From Leucaena leucocephala (lineage: Eukaryota > Streptophyta > Magnoliopsida > Fabales > Fabaceae), in NCBI GenBank assembly GCA_037074615.1, contig JAYWLJ010000063.1:186001-250000 (forward strand): DNA of 64,000 nt. The letters run 5' to 3'. Of this stretch, positions 1 through 10,700 are shown piece after piece. The notes under the pieces were generated by a model. It saw only the letters and a list, made by a program, of their open reading frames with translations. It was not told the DNA's origin and searched no databases. A program made the translations under genes and the position numbers. How positions within the stretch are numbered: the first letter of the stretch is position 1; the number at the start of each line of letters is the position of its first letter.

Positions 1-1881
1 AAGTGCATCAGAGTTGTTAAAACCTATGTCTCCATTCATATTAAATGCGTTAAGTCTTAACTCTTAACCCCACTTCATAACTTGCAAGCAGATGTAGAAC
101 AACCATTCATGGCTATAATTGTAGCAACAAATAACTGAAATAAAAACATTTTTGGCACCTATCAAGACAATTTATCCAACAAAAATAGGATATAGATCGG
201 AGACAACAAACAAGAGGTAAACTCTGAAAATTGTTGATGTTGTTTTAGAACAAGATATACCCTGCATGCCTATCAATGAGACCACCAATTAATAGAAAGA
301 GGAATGCATACCTGAAGAAGCAACTCATACTTTGAGTTGAACAGAAATACACTGAAAGCTCTATGTAGCTTGTTTTCAGATTCAATCTTCTCCATCAAGT
401 GACCTAGAAAATGGAAGTTCAAAGAAATGAATCAACAAAGCCAGAAGAGTACAAAGGAAGTTAAGTTATAACTAAGTTTCAAGTTACCATGCTCATTTTT
501 CGGCATCAGGAGGTAAAATGAGGGGGGAAGAGGGGAGGGGGGGTGATAGCATAGATTTGCATAGAAAATTGAGTGTCTGCTAAACACATTAGCTATAAAA
601 CTACCGTCAAGATATGATATGAACCATTTAAAATGTCTAGCTGCAGCCAATCCTGCATCATCAGTGCTTAGCAGTTTGCTTGCACTAAAAATATAGACCA
701 ATCCACATAAAATAAATTGACATATTTCTTGTGCATGATTGTTTAGGAGAAACTTTTCTTTCAGCCTCTAAATTGAATGATCTGGAAACATAAAATAGAA
801 CTCAACATTCAGATTACCGAGCACAGCACGAGCAAACTCAACTGCTACGGATTTCAGAGCCTTGTTATTTGGAATATCGAGATAATCTCATACCATTCAC
901 CAATGAGTCGTTTATATTTATAAATGTGAGGATTATTACGATTTTAGGATATGAGAGTTCATATAACTCAATAAAGAGCCAGAACCATCACCGATCAACA
1001 TGACATCAGAATGCATACGAGATTCAAACATCGAAATATAACTTACAATTGTATTTGGAATCATGACCAACAACACGATCATTCTCATCCACCAAAATGC
1101 ACCTGCAGAAAGTTTAAGTACATGTAAAAGTCAGGATACATACAAGTAAAAGGAAGGGAGTGTAGTTATAGTAATACTCCTAGAAACCAGAAAAATTATC
1201 CATGAAGCTTAGCAAAGAAAAGTCGCTTCCCATCACAGAACAGCCAACTTTAAAAATATATATATGAGCCGAAATTATGATCTGAACTCCAAAAGTAAAC
1301 AAGAGAAGTTGATTGTAGCAGTGAACTTAAATAAAGCGAAAATCACAAGCGACAAAGGCTCGCTTCAGCTCAACACATTTCATGCTAAAGAATGGCATAA
1401 ACGAAAGCCGAGGCAGAAGACTGTGGCAATAGACACAAGATCCGTGCCTTTTAATTGAAAGAGTGGTTTACTAGATTAAATTAATCAACTAACAAGTAAT
1501 CAAACACGAAAACGAGAGACTTAATTCGCCCACAAAAAATAAAGTAAAACAAGAGGAGCTACAGAAGAGTTGTTGTAAAAAAAGAAGGAAGCGAAGAGTT
1601 GCGGGAGGGAGAGAATAAAGGGAAAGGGGAACAGACTCGTCTTCGAACATGAGGCGGCGCTGGACAGCGTCCATGGCGGCATCAGGATGGTCTCCCATGG
1701 CGGTAGGAGTGGATAGAGAGAAGCTGGCAGTAAGAGAAGAGGGAGGGAGGCGAGGGAGCAGGAGGGAAGAAGAAGGACGATATCTGTGAGTGAGAGGAGC
1801 ACACGCTGGCGAGATGCAGAGCTTGGTGCTCTTAAAGAATCTGGAGCTCAGCGTGAGCGACATGACCGCACGGACTTCCAT
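1..1881 (-). CDS. IDI: Isopentenyl-diphosphate delta-isomerase, 5' exons only (runs off left edge)
   Basis: Interconverts isopentenyl and dimethylallyl diphosphate, the isoprenoid building blocks. Three coding exons are visible on the minus strand: 1637-1881, 1047-1102 and 312-403, all with GT-AG borders and matching phase. Spliced, they read an N-terminal targeting-type extension (Ser/Leu/Arg-rich), then AMDAVQRRLMFEDE, CILVDENDRVVGHDSKYNC, and HLMEKIESENKLHRAFSVF, which is the conserved start of plant type I (Nudix-fold) IPP isomerases. The catalytic Cys and Glu segments should lie in exons left of position 1. I chose the ATG at 1881 because it gives the transit-peptide form. A second in-frame ATG at 1698 (MGDHPDAAMDAVQ) would give a short form without it; plant IDI genes are known to make long and short isoforms from different transcription starts. 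Spacer lies upstream. The family call is very secure; targeting is inferred. Confidence 0.95.
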
Positions 1882-4800
1882 CCTCTCCTGAAATCCCCCA
1901 TCTCCACAAATGCTTTGTTGTTTCCTTTGTTTTTTTAATTTCTAAAAGAAAATAAGTAAAGTATTCCGCATTTATTTGTGTATGACTAAGTAATTACCCT
2001 GTCATACATACAACCTGAAATCAAAATTGATATTGTTCATGCGTGTAGATTTATGATATGTGCTCGGCACTACTTTTTATCCAGAAATAATTACTATTTT
2101 TCCCCCTAATTTCCTCTGTAATAATAATTAACATATTAAACAAAACGAATTTCTTCTTTATTTCCCGCCTCTATTTTCTCGCCTTCTTTATTTCCCTTTT
2201 ATTTTGACCTTTGTTTACATGGTGCCCAATTTTTACCATCTTAAATAACTCCAAATTGTCAGGATTTACTTTTTTTTTTCAACTCCCTGCGTATATTTTA
2301 TCTACTTAATAATAAAGAATTTTTATCTCTAAGCTATTGTTTGTCTGTAATCACTCTGACTTTGTATCTAGATAATTACTCCTCGATGTTTAGTATAGTT
2401 GGCTTTTATTAATTTAAAAATAATAATTAATGTCAATAACTTTATAGTTTATCCTTATATGTTGAATATTTTCTCTTTAAAATCTAAATCACTGGACTTA
2501 ATTTAAATTCTCTTGAAGTTTTAATTTATTTCACAATTAAAAATAAATTTGATGCCAGTTAAATTATAAAAATGTGTTAACAGATAAGTTGTGAAAAATT
2601 ATTTAAGTAGTTGCAAATATGAACATGGATCATATTACTTTAAGCGATGTGTAATTGAAAATCTCATTTCTGTAATTATTTAAAATGGTATTTACAATAT
2701 ATTTTTAACAATTTTTTAATTTAATTATTAATAAATTTAATTTTTAGGATTTTAAGTGTTATTCTTGCTCCTGCTGGAGATGCATGTGGAAGACAAGGGA
2801 AAAGAAAAAAAGAAGCATGTGGACCGCGAGGGAACGTGGACCAGGGAAGAGGGGACGTGGTCAAGAGCGAGAGGTCGGGTGGTGGGTCAACCGTCAACTG
2901 GCTGGCTCTAGTTAAATAATAACATGACCGGGGGCCGGAAAACCTCGTGCCCCATGAGCAGCTTCCCCTATCAATCCGTCCACTTCTGTTTCGGAAAATG
3001 ACATCTAACGACCTTTTAAAATCACTGATTGATTGATGATTGTAATTAAAACTTGGAAAAATAATCTAATAACTCCAATTTACATGTACTAGAATGAAAT
3101 TTAAAAATATTAAACTTATCTTTTATTACTATATAATATATTTAATTAATTTAATTTAATTAATAAAATTAATATAGTATATTTTTATTAAAATATTATG
3201 ACTATTTTTCTTAATTCTATCTCTTTTTTATTTGATTATTGTTAAGAAAATATTAATATAAGTAATTTAAAAAAAATAATAAATATAAAAAATATATTTT
3301 ATATTTATGATTAATATCAACTTCTCAATTAAATTATATATTAAAGACATAAAAAATATTTTTTTGATTTGACTAAGAATATAATCGCTTTCGATATTTA
3401 AGGCATATATAATTAATTATGTCACCTTAGTCAGTCACTCTTGTTAACCAGTAAGATGTTTTATGGTAAAATTGATAAATATAGAATTTTTTTAATATAT
3501 ACCAGAGTATCTTCTATCTAATAGATAATAAACTAATCTCTCGAGTACTATAGATGTCTAATTATAAGAGGGACCCTCTTAAATAAACTAACTATATTCC
3601 TATCCTTCAAAAATTGAACTCAAAAGCAATAGTTAAAAGGATACATACTCTCGAGTATATGTGTTAACGGGGGTTGGTATGAATGTGGGATTTTAAAAAG
3701 TTACATCCGCACTCAACTACCATCTCATAATTAGAATGGTGTAAAATAATATATGGGATAAATATCAAGATCTAGCCATTCAAATAACAATTATTTGCAA
3801 CACTTTATTAACTATTCACCATATTCATTCAACAAATGATAATATGTTCTAACAAACTCCACATTTGAATAATTTCATTTAAAAAGTTTTTGTTTTAGGA
3901 TATTTACAACACTGTTATTTATTCACTAGATTAGTAATGTTGATGAGGTGGCATTTTTTTTAAAAAAAAAAAAGCAAGGGGCGGTATTATAAAAACACAA
4001 CATTTCTAAATTCTATCCAGATATGTTTTTATTTTGTTTGCTGGAAATTCTATCCGGATATATGTGGACTGGTATGGAATTGTGCAAATTGAAGTCCGCT
4101 AGTTTGGAATTTCAACACGTTAAATGTAGTCATTTGAAATCTTCACTTAAAAACCATCAATAATTTTTTAAATTAGTTTGAATAAAATTTTAAAAAATAA
4201 TTTATAAAACAAAGCTTTTAAATAGTTTTTAAAAAGAGTTCTTAGAGAAGAGCCGATAAAAAAATAGTTTTAAATAAATTAATGTTTAAATAATTATTAC
4301 TAAAAAAAATTATTATTAACAAGTTACTAAAAAAATAGATAATTTTATTAAAAAAAATTATTTTTTTTATTTTTCTCTCTCTTATACTCTCCACCTACAC
4401 AATCATGTCTATTGGCGATGAAGACACAAACTAACTTCTACTAGTGACAAAGACCAACTTGCACAGACCCACTTCTACTAGTGATGACTAAGGAAAGGTT
4501 ATCAACTCCCTCACTCCAACAGCAAAGCAGAAGCAACGACAACGGCTGAGGAAGGTTTTCACAGCAGTGGGGGCAATTGTATTTGGGTGCGTTGGATCTA
4601 TACCCATTTTGTTCTTGTAGATTCTATATCGACTACTATTTTTCATAACTACTCTACCCATTATGTAACGAGCAATGAACCACATTCTCTTGTTTGTTTT
4701 TTATTATATAGATTTTTTAATAAGAAAACTACTCTATTAAAATTAACAGAACAGCCCTCCGACGAAATTTACAAAGGAGGGATGTCTTGAGTCTTACGTG

Positions 4801-5479
4801 AAAGACGAAAAGGCCGTTGTTTCAAAATGCTAAAAACAATTCCATACTCAGTTGCTTATGTATATTGATAATTAAAAAAATATCCAAAATCACTTATATC
4901 TCGAAATCAGTTTTGTCTATCCCAATAAATTTTTTTCTATATATACGATTTAATTTAAATCTAAAATATTATATCTAAATAATTTAATTATCTATTAACT
5001 ATGTTAAATTTTACTGGTTAACATAAATCATCTTGTCAAAAATCACTTTGATTGAGTTTCTGTCTAACCATAAAAAGCGACAGTTTCGGGGGGAAAAGGA
5101 CTGATTTTTTCATTCAAATTTTTTCTCCAAAAAGCTTTTTTTTTTTGGGTGAGATTTTCTCTTAAAATCTTACATGTACGCCAGAACTGCATCAACTAAG
5201 TAGTATGCTTTATTAATTAATCATTAATTATTAATTAACCCCCGGTATAAAACCAATAGCCACCTCATACCCGGGCTTCCAACTTTCCATGCAGGATCTA
5301 ATTTCGCCTTTATGTTTTTTTCTTTGTGGATTTTGGAGGGGCGTCTTGCGATTCTGGGCTCTGGGGTTCTTCCACGTCCTCCCTCACCCAAAAGAATGAA
5401 AGCGAAATGGGTATTTTGCAAGCCCACATCTTTTCATTCTCACAACTCACGCCGTTTCTCTTGATTTATAAATAAAATC
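1882..5479. other. AT-rich intergenic region
   Basis: About 3.6 kb between the IPP isomerase start and a LINE fragment. A less AT-rich patch at about 2765-2995 has several ACGTGG/GACGTGG cores (ABRE-like) and GTCAA motifs, and could be distal promoter of the isomerase; this is only suggestive. The rest is A/T-rich, with a degraded MITE-like stretch from about 4180. The short open frames here have no recognisable domain. Confidence 0.6.
4180..4560. mobile_element. Degraded copy of the local Tourist-like MITE family
   Basis: The stretch from a TTCTTAGAGAAGAG-like start through TTTAAATAATTATTACTAA and AACAAGTTACTAAAA follows the same order as the left arms of the elements at 46495, 32232 and 45348, but is heavily diverged. 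No clean inverted repeats or target duplication remain. The right limit is uncertain, so the boundaries are approximate. Confidence 0.3.
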
Positions 5480-7302
5480 CTATTAGATAGGATCAAATTG
5501 TTAGGCCAAATTGAATGGTAATCTTGGTTTTAATAAATTATCATTATTTAATTGTGCTAGTGGAGTCAAATTAGTTTGGAAAGTAATGAATGGAGATAAA
5601 TATATGTGGGTTGATGTACTTTTAAATAAATATATACCCAGGAATGAAGAGAATTTATTGCATGCGAGAAAAGGAGATTCGGCCATGTGAAAATTTATTT
5701 CTCAATAGAAATATATTGTTGAATTAGGCATAAGATGACATATTAGAAAAGGGGAAATTGTCAATTTATTTACTGATAAATGATTGTTTCCTAATATAAA
5801 TCTAAAAGATATGTGTCTTAGACCACTAACAAGTGAAGAAGAAGATACTAAAGTTGCAGACTGAACTGTTGCAGGATCTTAGGATTACCAGAGATTGGTT
5901 GATCTTCTACCAAGCAAGGCTTTTCAAAGGTTAATCAGTATACTCCCTCCTACATTGGAGATGGGTAATGATATAATGGCTTGTAATGCTACGAATGAGG
6001 GTTCATTTACTATTAAAAGCGCATATTTTTTAATTAAATCTCAGCAGACCAATACATATAGTTCTATTTACAAGGATATATGAAAATGGAATGGTGCTGA
6101 ACGTATTCAGGTGTTTATGTGGATAACATTCAATAATTGTTTAGCAACTAATATTTAAAGAAGTAAGTGGGCTTCAATTAATGCTTTATATCAATATTGC
6201 AGTGAGGACACCGAGGATATTTTATGTTATTAGGGATTGCAGTTATGCTATACAGCTTTGGATACAGTTAGTGAATCCTATATATTATTCCTACTTATTT
6301 AGAGCTTATACTGGTTTACTTTAAATCTCAAAAGAGAATCGGGATTAAATGTTTTTACTGATCATGGGGATCAATTTGGGCAGTTTCAATTTGGAGCTTA
6401 TGGAAGTGGAGGAATCAAGCTACTTTTGATGCCAACTTCTTCAAACCATTAAATACTTTTTTTATCATTATGAAAACATGGAGAAGTTTTTTTTGTTGTC
6501 CACCCGGTTTATCGGAGCTTTGCCCCGACTACATCCTGATCCAACCAGCGTCCCGCACCTGATTATGGTGGGTGAGTCTCCCAACGGGAATTTTCTGCGT
6601 ATGCCAAAGCTCAAACTCGAGACCTTGCTTAAGCGATACCGAGCCGCTTACCACTCGGACCAACCCCCGTTGGTAAAACATGGAGAAGTTATGTGCGAGT
6701 TCATAACGATCATGGAGTTAATGAGGTCAATGGGCCAAATTCATCAAATTGGCGGCCTCCTCTGGTGGGATAGTTCAAATTAAATGTTGATGGAGCTTTT
6801 ATTGTAACCTATAGTAAAGCGGGATGTGGAGGTATTATTAGATATCATACAAGCAGCGAGGTTGTTGGTTTTATATGCAAGTTGGGCTCTTGTAGTATCA
6901 TTGAGGCAGAGCAGTGGGTAATATATAAATGACTCAAATTGGCTTGGGAGCTAAGATTTAATAAGCTTATTCTAGAATCTGATTTTAAGAATTGTATTGA
7001 TGTGTTGTCCAATCTTAAAATTGATAGATGCACTCTGTTAGTTGCACAGATACAGAGAATCATACAGTCATTATGGGATATCAAACTCCAATTTATCCCT
7101 AGATATCAAGATATACTTGCGGATGCTCTAGCCAAGGATAATTTGATGGCAACAAGAATATTATATTCATGTCCTCCATATTTGGAGCCTATTGTTTGTA
7201 CTAAGTGTTTGTGATCTAATCCATTGTTAAGTTAGCTTTATTTGTTTTGGGTTTTTAGCCCTCATTTGTACAAAAAATAAATAAACAAATAAATAAATAC
7301 AA
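5480..7302 (+). mobile_element. 5'-truncated L1-type LINE: ORF2 C-terminal part, RNase H-like domain, 3' UTR
   Basis: Remnant of a plant non-LTR retrotransposon. Coding traces run in order: the region before the zinc-binding domain (KYMWVDVLLNKYIPRN, about 5600), a zf-RVT-like segment (KWNGAERIQVFMWI, about 6087), an LWKWRNQATFDAN segment (about 6396), and a plant RNase H-like (RVT_3-type) domain at about 6780-7214 with KLILESDFKN and DILADALAKD. Several stops and frameshifts show it is dead. The 3' UTR (TTTTTAGCCCTCATTTGTAC) and A-rich tail at 7270-7302 match the 3' ends of the other LINEs here, so they are one family. A SINE interrupts it at 6489-6674. The 5' limit is approximate and I saw no clear target duplication. 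Confidence 0.85.
6489..6674 (-). mobile_element. tRNA-derived SINE inserted in the LINE
   Basis: About 186 bp. Read on the minus strand it has a box A-like start (GTCCGAGTGGTAAGCGG), a box B-like GAGTTTGAGC, a body ending TCCGATAAACCGGGTGG, then an A-run (T-run at 6487-6494 on +). It is flanked by a perfect 16-bp target-site duplication, AAAACATGGAGAAGTT, at 6473-6488 and 6675-6690. Two further copies lie at 47000-47191 and 47210-47397. RNA polymerase III promoter boxes plus A-tail plus TSD are the defining SINE features. Confidence 0.9.
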
Positions 7303-7727
7303 TAGAGAACTATAAAACACCATTATGACTATACTATAACTTTAGTAGAAAATCAGTATCGAATTCACATAAATTTTTTTATCAATAAATAAATAAATAA
7401 AACAAAGATCTATTTTTATTGGGCCAAGTAATAAAAGAACGAGTGGGATTCTTAAAAGATATGAGATTATTTTTGGCCCAAAATGAACTCCGAGAAATTT
7501 AAACAAAAAACGGACCAGAGAGAAAGCCGCTAGAAATTATATTAATTATTATTATTTATTTATTAAAAAAAGAATACTTTTTAATCCTCCCGAATAAATA
7601 TCAGGGTCCGAGCACGCAGCCTGGATCCCTTTGTTCTTACTGCTTGTCGTTCACCCCATCCCAATTCCCAATCAAGCGCGGAGTCTCTCAGACTCACCGA
7701 CATTCCGATCCATTTTCATCTTGGTTT
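7303..7727 (+). promoter_or_regulatory. Upstream region and 5' UTR of the eIF5-mimic gene
   Basis: 425 bp between the LINE tail and the start codon at 7728. The first part is A/T-rich with ATAAATAAATAAA repeats. From about 7590 it becomes mixed in base composition and pyrimidine-rich, typical of a plant 5' UTR. I see no convincing TATA box. Confidence 0.4.
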
Positions 7728-10700
7728 ATGAGGTATCTTCTTTCATCTTTTTGATTAGGCATCGTCGTTCCTGTTTTACTGATCTAAAAAGTAGTCTTTA
7801 TGCGATCTGCTTCGCCATCCTCAGAACCCAACCATTATAATTCTCTTCTTGATCAAGTCCGGCTTTTCTTTTTCTCCTTTTTGGTTAAATGATCTTGATA
7901 CATATCTTCTCTCCATGGGTCTGTTTTATATTTGCTCCCATTCTTTGGGTAGGCTTGCGTCTTTTAGGTCTTTTAATACCGCCCAACATAAGCTACTTTG
8001 CAAGGATTTTACTGGTCTTCGCAACCTGATCCACCCTCTCGCTAGGCAACACTCTGTATGTCCATTCTAACTAAAATTAATTGGCACCTTTGAGGAAATA
8101 ACTATGCTTTTGGGTATGCTGGTCGGCGAGTTATTGTTTTTTCTCTTGCTTGATTAATTTTCATGGGGAACAAGCCTTCGATTTTCTTCTATATTGTAAT
8201 TTGATTTATGGATTTTTACTCGAGTTCTTAAACGGCGTTAAGTTTTTCATGTACAATTTTCGTATGATTGGACGCATCATTCTGTTCTGGGGAATTTCCT
8301 TCTTTGAGATCTTAAAAGTGTATATTTTTTTCCTTTTATTGGTATTGGACGATGGCTTTTTGACGTTGAGTGCATAATGTTATACTTGCTTCTCACTTGG
8401 CTAATCTTGATTGTTCTTGTTGCAGCTCGAAGGAGAGACCCACTCTTGGGTAAGTCATGTTTTTACAACTGCTTTGTTCTGTTCTTTCTGTTTTGAATAT
8501 TTTTTCTATGAGTCTATTCTATTCCTTCTATGTCCACATATCGTAGGTCCTGCACCTTGTGGGTCTTGAAACGCCTGTAACTGGGGTTTAAAGGTTTTGC
8601 TACTTATTTACTCTCAATTTAGAGTGGATGAGACCAAGTTTTTGAAGTGACACCAATTGTTTGAGGACACCGTCTGTATACAACCATGCTTACTGATTTA
8701 TATTCTTCTGGATTTTCCTTTTAACATTTTGGCAAACTTATGTAATGTAAATCTTATGTTACATGTACGTACCCATAGCATCAAGTCAATTATCAGTATG
8801 ATCTGCTTGTCACCGTTAAGCTCAAAATTCATTTTCATTTTTGTTGCTGACCTGGTTAATCACCAATGAAATGTAACTTAAGTTTAATTTTCATGCATTG
8901 TTTCTGGTAGATGCAATATCTTTATCGAACCTTTTGTATTTTGTACTGTTTGTTGCAATTTTCAGTGGTACGCGGATTAAGACCCGCAAACGGAATATTG
9001 CAGCACCACTGGACCCTGCAGCATTTTCGGATGCAGTGGTCCAGATTTACTTGGATAATGCTGGTGATCTGGTAATATGGCATACAATTTTAAATGCTAG
9101 CCTATATTTGACCATTTTGGTGCTTGCGCCTTGCTGCCTGTACATACTGTTTTTACTTAGGCTGATTAAGTAATTTTATGTTTACAGGAACTTGTTGCTA
9201 AGAGCATTGAGTCCTCAGACCTTAACTTCTCAAGATACGGTGACACCTTTTTTGAGGCAAGCTCTCTGAAACAGTATAATTTTTTTAAAATTGAATCATA
9301 GATTATCGATTTCCTATCTGGAATCTTCTATTCTGGTTTTGATTGTAGAGATTATTGGAAATTTGATACATAGCATTATGGCACTAAAATCTTTCATAGC
9401 TTCTATTACTGTGATAGTGTGTTTTCCTTAGACGACTTCTGCTCTATTAAGATTCTGTGTGTCATGTCATGCAATTTGTTAATTATTGGAAATTTGATAC
9501 ATAGCATCATGGTACTAAAGTCTTACATAGCTTCTATTACTGTGATAGTGTGGTTTCCTTGGATGACTTCTGCTCTATTAAGATTCTGTGTGTCATGTCA
9601 TGCAATTTGTTATTGTTCTACTGTTATCTGTTATTCTGAAGGTTGTATTCTGAGCGGCTACAGCTTGTCTGCAGTCCATGTCATCAGTAATATTTTTATT
9701 ATGAATCTTCTTTTAGATTACAACTCTCGTCATTTCTCATGTACAGCCTTGTCATTAAGTTTGAGTTTCAAATCTTATTGGTAACCAAATTTTTGCATGT
9801 TAACACAAATGACAAAAGTGATCCTTGGCTGATTTGAAGTAAACGCTTGGTTGTCCTAAACGTCTTATAAACACAAATGATAAAGTAATGCTTGTTTGCT
9901 ACTTTCTTCAGCATTGAGGAGCCACTAAATGATTTTTGTGACCCCACTAAATGATTTCAGGATCTGCCAGTGCAGTAATAGTCATTTTCTATTACTTTTT
10001 TTTTTATTCACGGACATAAGAATATTTGTCATCTTCAATTTCATCATTTCACTTTTTTCCCCTTTTCTTTGTTTTAAATTTTATTCCATTCTACGCACCA
10101 GAACCTTGCAATTGCTTACTGTCAGAAAATTAATGTCATCTAGCAAGTTGAAATTGGCTGAATGTTGCAGATCTATTACAAGTTACAGCAATATTCTTTG
10201 TCTGTTTGACTATCCTAGTTTGTTATTATTAGTTGTTTCTGATTCATGCCAATATGATGTACCTGCCTGTTGCATTACCACAGGTTGTTTTCACTGGGGG
10301 GCGTACGCAACCTGGAACTACCAAGCCTGATGAGGGGGAGCGCCATCCTTACTCTATAATTGAGTGTGAGCCAAAGCGTGAAGTCATATCACCATCTGTA
10401 ATCTACATACAGAAGATTTTGCGGCGGAGGCCTTTTCTTATCAAGAATCTTGAAAATGTCATGCGAAAATTTCTGCAGTCCTTGGAACTTTTTGAGGAAA
10501 ATGAAAGGAAAAAGCTGGCAATCTTTACAGCACTTGCATTCTCCCAGAAGTTATCTGGTCTCCCGCCAGAAACTGTGTTCCAGCCACTTCTCAAAGATAA
10601 TCTTGTGGCCAAAGGGTTAGTTCTATCATTTATAACTGACTTCTTTAAGGAGTATCTGGTTGACAACAGCCTTGATGATCTCATATCAATTCTGAAGCGG

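Noticed and set aside
432..701. An 89-residue minus-strand open frame inside the IPP isomerase intron
   Set aside because: No recognisable domain, low complexity, and it lies in the intron between exons 1047-1102 and 312-403.
5224..5427. A 67-residue minus-strand open frame
   Set aside because: In spacer, with no domain and no splice partners.
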